Source of the DNA: Kribbella sp. VKM Ac-2569
Lineage (GTDB): Bacteria; Actinomycetota; Actinomycetes; Propionibacteriales; Kribbellaceae
Assembly (NCBI RefSeq): GCF_004216905.1
Contig: NZ_SGXJ01000001.1
Span: 2,652,143-2,716,142, forward strand
Direction of reading: 5' to 3'
DNA length: 64,000 bases
Below are positions 61,358 to 64,000 of this stretch, piece after piece. The first letter of the stretch is position 1; each line of letters begins with the position of its first letter. The translations under genes were made by a program, and so were the position numbers. The notes beneath the pieces are model-generated. The model searched no databases. It was given only the letters and a program-made list of their open reading frames with translations, and was not told the origin of the DNA.

Positions 61358-61417
61358 CTGGCGGGTTATGTCACCGCTGACCTCCTACATCCCGCCATCG
61401 GACACATAACCCGCCAG
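61358..61417. repeat. Perfect 14-bp inverted repeat, possible terminator
   Basis: CTGGCGGGTTATGT (61358-61371) and ACATAACCCGCCAG (61404-61417) pair perfectly across 32 nt. It lies about 80 bases beyond the lyase stop at 61495 and could terminate that transcript, or be a separate palindromic element. Confidence 0.7.
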
Positions 61418-61494
61418 CCGGCACACACAGCACCCGCACCTCCAGCAAGAGAGTGGTGCGGTGCGTGCGGTGGGACTGGCTGGCCGGGGGTCGG

Positions 61495-62832
61495 TTAAAG
61501 AACATCGGTGAGGAGTCTGGTCAGGTCCTCGCCGAACGGGCGGTCCGCGTCGATCGGAGGTACGACGTCGTCGACCGCCTGCATGATGTCTTGAAGCCCT
61601 GGTGGGATCTCGCGGGCCGAGAGTGCGAAGGCCTGCCGTACGGCGAGCAGCTCGCAGACGGTCGTCTCGCGGGTCAGGCGGATCGCTTCACCGAGGTTGC
61701 CGACCGCTTCCCAGGAGAACGTCTGCACGTCCTCCTGACCGTTGGACGTCTCCGCCGTACTGATTGCTGTAGGCAACGTCAGGCGACGGAGCTGGTGGGT
61801 GGTCGCGACCGCGCGCTTGTGGACGGCGACCAGACCGGCCTGCGGACCTGGTTCGCGGGCGAGTTGCGCGGTGAGGCCGGTGACGTTGGGGTCCAGCAGG
61901 CGGTGCAATCGTGCTGTCGAGACCTCGGCGGCGTGCGCCAGTGCGGCTGTCAGGTGATCGCAGTACGACGCGAGATCGATGCCGTGAAAGCCGGCGGTGC
62001 CGACGAACTCGCCGTCGAGGTACGCCGGGGAGTCCGTAACGCCCGTGAACGCGCGGTCAACCGCGTCATCCAAGTGCTGCAAGGTCCGTCGAAGGTGAGC
62101 GTTCACGTGCCCCGCGACCCGGAACGAGACCGGGGCCTGCAAGCTCCGCGGCTCCGGCTCGGGGCCTGCCAGCTCTCGCAGTCTTGCGAACTCAGCCCCC
62201 AGCACGTCGTCTCCGCGCGCCGCGAGCGGCTGATACGGATCCCGGTTGGCGCCGACGACTGCGATAGCGCCGGCTGCCACGGTGCTGAGCTGATCCGCGA
62301 GCCGGTGCGCTCTGGTTGCGTGGAGCGCGGCTCGGCCGGTCGCGCCGGGGATGCCGGCCAGCAAGGCGATGCCCTCCTTGGGCCCGGGATCCAGGGACGC
62401 GAAGGCGTGCGCGAGCGGGATGATCTCGCCTGCGGAGCCGGCGCCTTCGGCGGGGATGTTCGGCGGCGGGCCGGTGTTGATGAGGGCAACCAGCTGGTGG
62501 ATCAGTTCGATCGAGACGGCTGCGTCGCCGGTGAGGAAGGTTTTCAGGCGGCCGATGAGGACGGCGCGGGATTCGTCCGGTGGGAGCCAAGGTGGGCCGC
62601 CGACCGCTCTACCTCGTAGGAGATTGCGTTGGTGGACCCGCTGCTCGTCTTCCGTCAGGCGGACCTTGCTCAGGTTGCCCATGCCGGTGTTGACGCCGTA
62701 CACGGGCCGGCCGGAGCGGAGGGTGTCGAGGGCGGCAGCGCGGATCGCGGCCAGGCGGTCGAGGAGAGCGGGCGCCAGCTCTATGGGCTCCTGGCTGGCC
62801 GGGTCCAGGTCAGTGGGGCCGTTGACGATCAT
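61495..62832 (-). CDS. HAL/PAL-fold aromatic amino-acid lyase-like protein with altered MIO site
   Basis: 445 residues, shorter than the usual ~510. Family blocks are present: YGVNTGMGNLS (Tyr45), HQRNLLRGRAVG, PLAHAFASLDPGPKEGIALL, the region QEDVQTFSWEAVGN and the NVTGLTAQLAREPG motif. At the MIO-forming tripeptide, where the family has Ala-Ser-Gly-Asp, this protein reads Ser133-Ala134-Gly135-Glu136. Without the central Ser, the normal cofactor cannot form by the known route. ATG at 62832 overlaps the OCD-family stop by one base, so the two are one operon. Confidence 0.85.
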   Translation of the reverse strand: MIVNGPTDLDPASQEPIELAPALLDRLAAIRAAALDTLRSGRPVYGVNTGMGNLSKVRLTEDEQRVHQRNLLRGRAVGGPPWLPPDESRAVLIGRLKTFLTGDAAVSIELIHQLVALINTGPPPNIPAEGAGSAGEIIPLAHAFASLDPGPKEGIALLAGIPGATGRAALHATRAHRLADQLSTVAAGAIAVVGANRDPYQPLAARGDDVLGAEFARLRELAGPEPEPRSLQAPVSFRVAGHVNAHLRRTLQHLDDAVDRAFTGVTDSPAYLDGEFVGTAGFHGIDLASYCDHLTAALAHAAEVSTARLHRLLDPNVTGLTAQLAREPGPQAGLVAVHKRAVATTHQLRRLTLPTAISTAETSNGQEDVQTFSWEAVGNLGEAIRLTRETTVCELLAVRQAFALSAREIPPGLQDIMQAVDDVVPPIDADRPFGEDLTRLLTDVL

Positions 62833-63844
62833 CAGTGGAACCGGAGCATCGTGCCGGCGTCGGCGGCTTCGGCTCGGCGGAGGATCAGGTGGGCGATGGC
62901 GACGTCCAGCAGGGACAGGCCACGGTGCCAGAAGAGGTTGCGTTCGGCATCGTTCTCGCGGCCGGGTTTGCGGCCCGCGACGATCTCCCCGATCTCGGCG
63001 TACAGCGTCTCCGGCGACAGCCGCCCGCTGTCCACGTGCCGGCGCAGCGACCCGAACCGCCCGGACTGCGCCTCTCGCCAGTCGTCCACGACCACCTTGT
63101 CCATCACGTCGAGCAGATCGAGCTCGACCGCCGAGACCGTCCCGTACGGTACGACGAACGCGCCCGGCCGCACCGCCGCCGTCCGCAGCAGCGGCTCAGG
63201 CTCGGTGAGACGGGTCGCCTCGACGAGTACGTCGGCGCCGTCGAAGGCCTCCTCCGCAGTCGCGCACACCCGGACCGGCGTGGTCAGTTCCGCGGAGAGC
63301 TCCGCGACGAACTTCTCCCGGGACTCCGGCCGCCGCGACGTCACCCGGATCTCGTCGAGGTCGAGAAGGTCGTCGAGCATCGTCACGTTCCACCACGCCG
63401 TACCGCGGGCGCCGGCGTGCGCCAGGATCTTGCTGTCCCGGCGGGCCAGGTGCCGTGCGCCGACGGTCGTCATCGCGCCGGTGCGGGCCGCGGTGATCAT
63501 CGTCGCGTCCAGGACCGCGAGCGGTACGCCGGTGGTCGGGTCGAAGAGGGTCGCCATCGCGAGCTCGCTCGGCAGACCCTTCTGGTAGTTCGGGACGAAG
63601 TCGCCGACCACCTTCACGCCGCTGATCCCGTGCTCGCCGAGGCCGTCGAGGTGTCCACGGAGGACGTTGAAGTGCCGATCCCGCCGTTGTTCGGCATCAG
63701 GTGCATGCGCGGCTCGAAGCTCGTCCGGCCCTCGCCGTGCTCGCGTACCGCGTCCTCCACGGCGTCCACGATCTCCAGCCGGGTGAGCCCCAACGCGTCG
63801 ATGTCGGGGCCGCTGAGGAAGCGCAGCCAGATCCCGTCCGTCAC
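62832..63844 (-). pseudogene. Ornithine cyclodeaminase-family gene with a frameshift
   Basis: GTG at 63844, with GAAGGAG upstream, encodes MTDGIWLRFLSGPDIDALGLTRLEIVDAVEDAVREHGEGRTSFEPRMHLMPNNGGIG; that frame ends at 63614. The rest of the protein, HFNVLRGHLDGLGEHGISG then KVVGDFVPNYQKGLPSELAMATLFDPTTG to the stop at 62832, is in another frame and can only be joined by one missing base near 63675. The NAD(P) region and catalytic lysine domain are otherwise intact, including LDATMITAARTGAMTTVGARHLAR. A sequencing error, a natural loss or programmed frameshifting could explain it. It was partner to the lyase. Confidence 0.85.
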
Positions 63845-64000
63845 GTGGCTCCTTCGGTTGCCGTCGGTCGATACTTTAGTTTCAGACCGTCACGCTACGT
63901 TCGGGTCAGTGTCAGGGTGATGCTGCCGCTCACGCGGTGGTTGGATCCTGAGCACCCGCTGTCTGGCTCTTACGTTCGGTGTCGCCTTCGGGCTGACGGG
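63845..64000. other. Right-end sequence upstream of the OCD-family gene
   Basis: Promoter region of the minus-strand operon; a TAAAGTAT-like box near 63872 could be its -10. No gene is recognisable up to the window edge. Confidence 0.35.

Larger units (their letters stand above)
61116..61494. other. 379-bp intergenic region with two palindromic elements
   Basis: No gene with good context is seen. Two structured palindromes (61161-61258 and 61358-61417) fill much of it. It separates the broken siderophore gene from the end of the lyase gene. Confidence 0.6.

Noticed and set aside
61115..61498. 127-aa plus-strand frame across the palindromes
   Set aside because: It is interrupted in meaning by two inverted repeats and has no start context or motif.

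Overview
The window is high-GC, densely packed DNA with frequent GTG/TTG starts and ATGA-type stop/start overlaps. It also carries Ku, a SigB/SigF-type sigma factor, DUF5709, YidH/DUF202 pairs and many TetR/MarR regulators. This is the profile of a soil actinobacterium. The gene mix and the heavy use of GTAC-containing codon pairs suggest a Kribbella-like member of the Propionibacteriales. That placement is inference; no rRNA gene or other marker is present. No tRNA, rRNA, CRISPR array, prophage or insertion sequence was found.

Layout. 0-6.5 kb: RDD and DUF2752 membrane proteins, a SatD-like regulator pair, thiC under a TPP riboswitch, and a PlsC-type acyltransferase. 6.5-13.7 kb: a phosphate block (two PiT transporters with a DUF47 partner and a small membrane protein), a DUF202/DUF202/GH3 lipoprotein operon, and a MarR/EamA/TetR regulatory cluster. 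13.7-22.5 kb: a two-TM channel with an unusual pore sequence, a thioesterase, a flavin reductase, a phosphotransferase, a pterin dehydratase/VOC fusion, an aldo-keto reductase, an autotransporter-repeat surface protein, and a hemerythrin-like protein. The last is followed by a striking array of three hairpins that share one loop sequence. 22.5-28.8 kb: a complete TAXI-type TRAP import system with its own two-component system and a second binding lipoprotein. 29-38 kb: a GH38 alpha-mannosidase, a long nested palindrome, a P450, a FUSC-family exporter, a possible small RNA or small-protein locus, OsmC, and a secreted PI-PLC. 38-48 kb: a DUF5107 protein, a KstD-like flavoenzyme, a secreted esterase, a RIO kinase, a NIPSNAP protein, a sigma factor with a sigma-B-like promoter, a coiled-coil protein and Ku. 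48-54 kb: a fused E1 2-oxoacid dehydrogenase, and a papain-like protease next to a chagasin-type inhibitor and a stand-alone copy of the protease's C-terminal domain. 54-64 kb: an aldehyde dehydrogenase/amino-acid oxidase/OCD operon, an ArsR-SRPBCC-SDR operon, an iron-box-controlled siderophore-binding protein that has lost its middle, two more palindromic elements, and a HAL-fold lyase with an altered MIO tripeptide coupled to a frameshifted OCD-family gene.

Three places look least described: the hairpin array at 22404-22523, the protease/inhibitor/solo-domain cluster at 52.1-54.0 kb, and the lyase/OCD pair at 61.5-63.8 kb.
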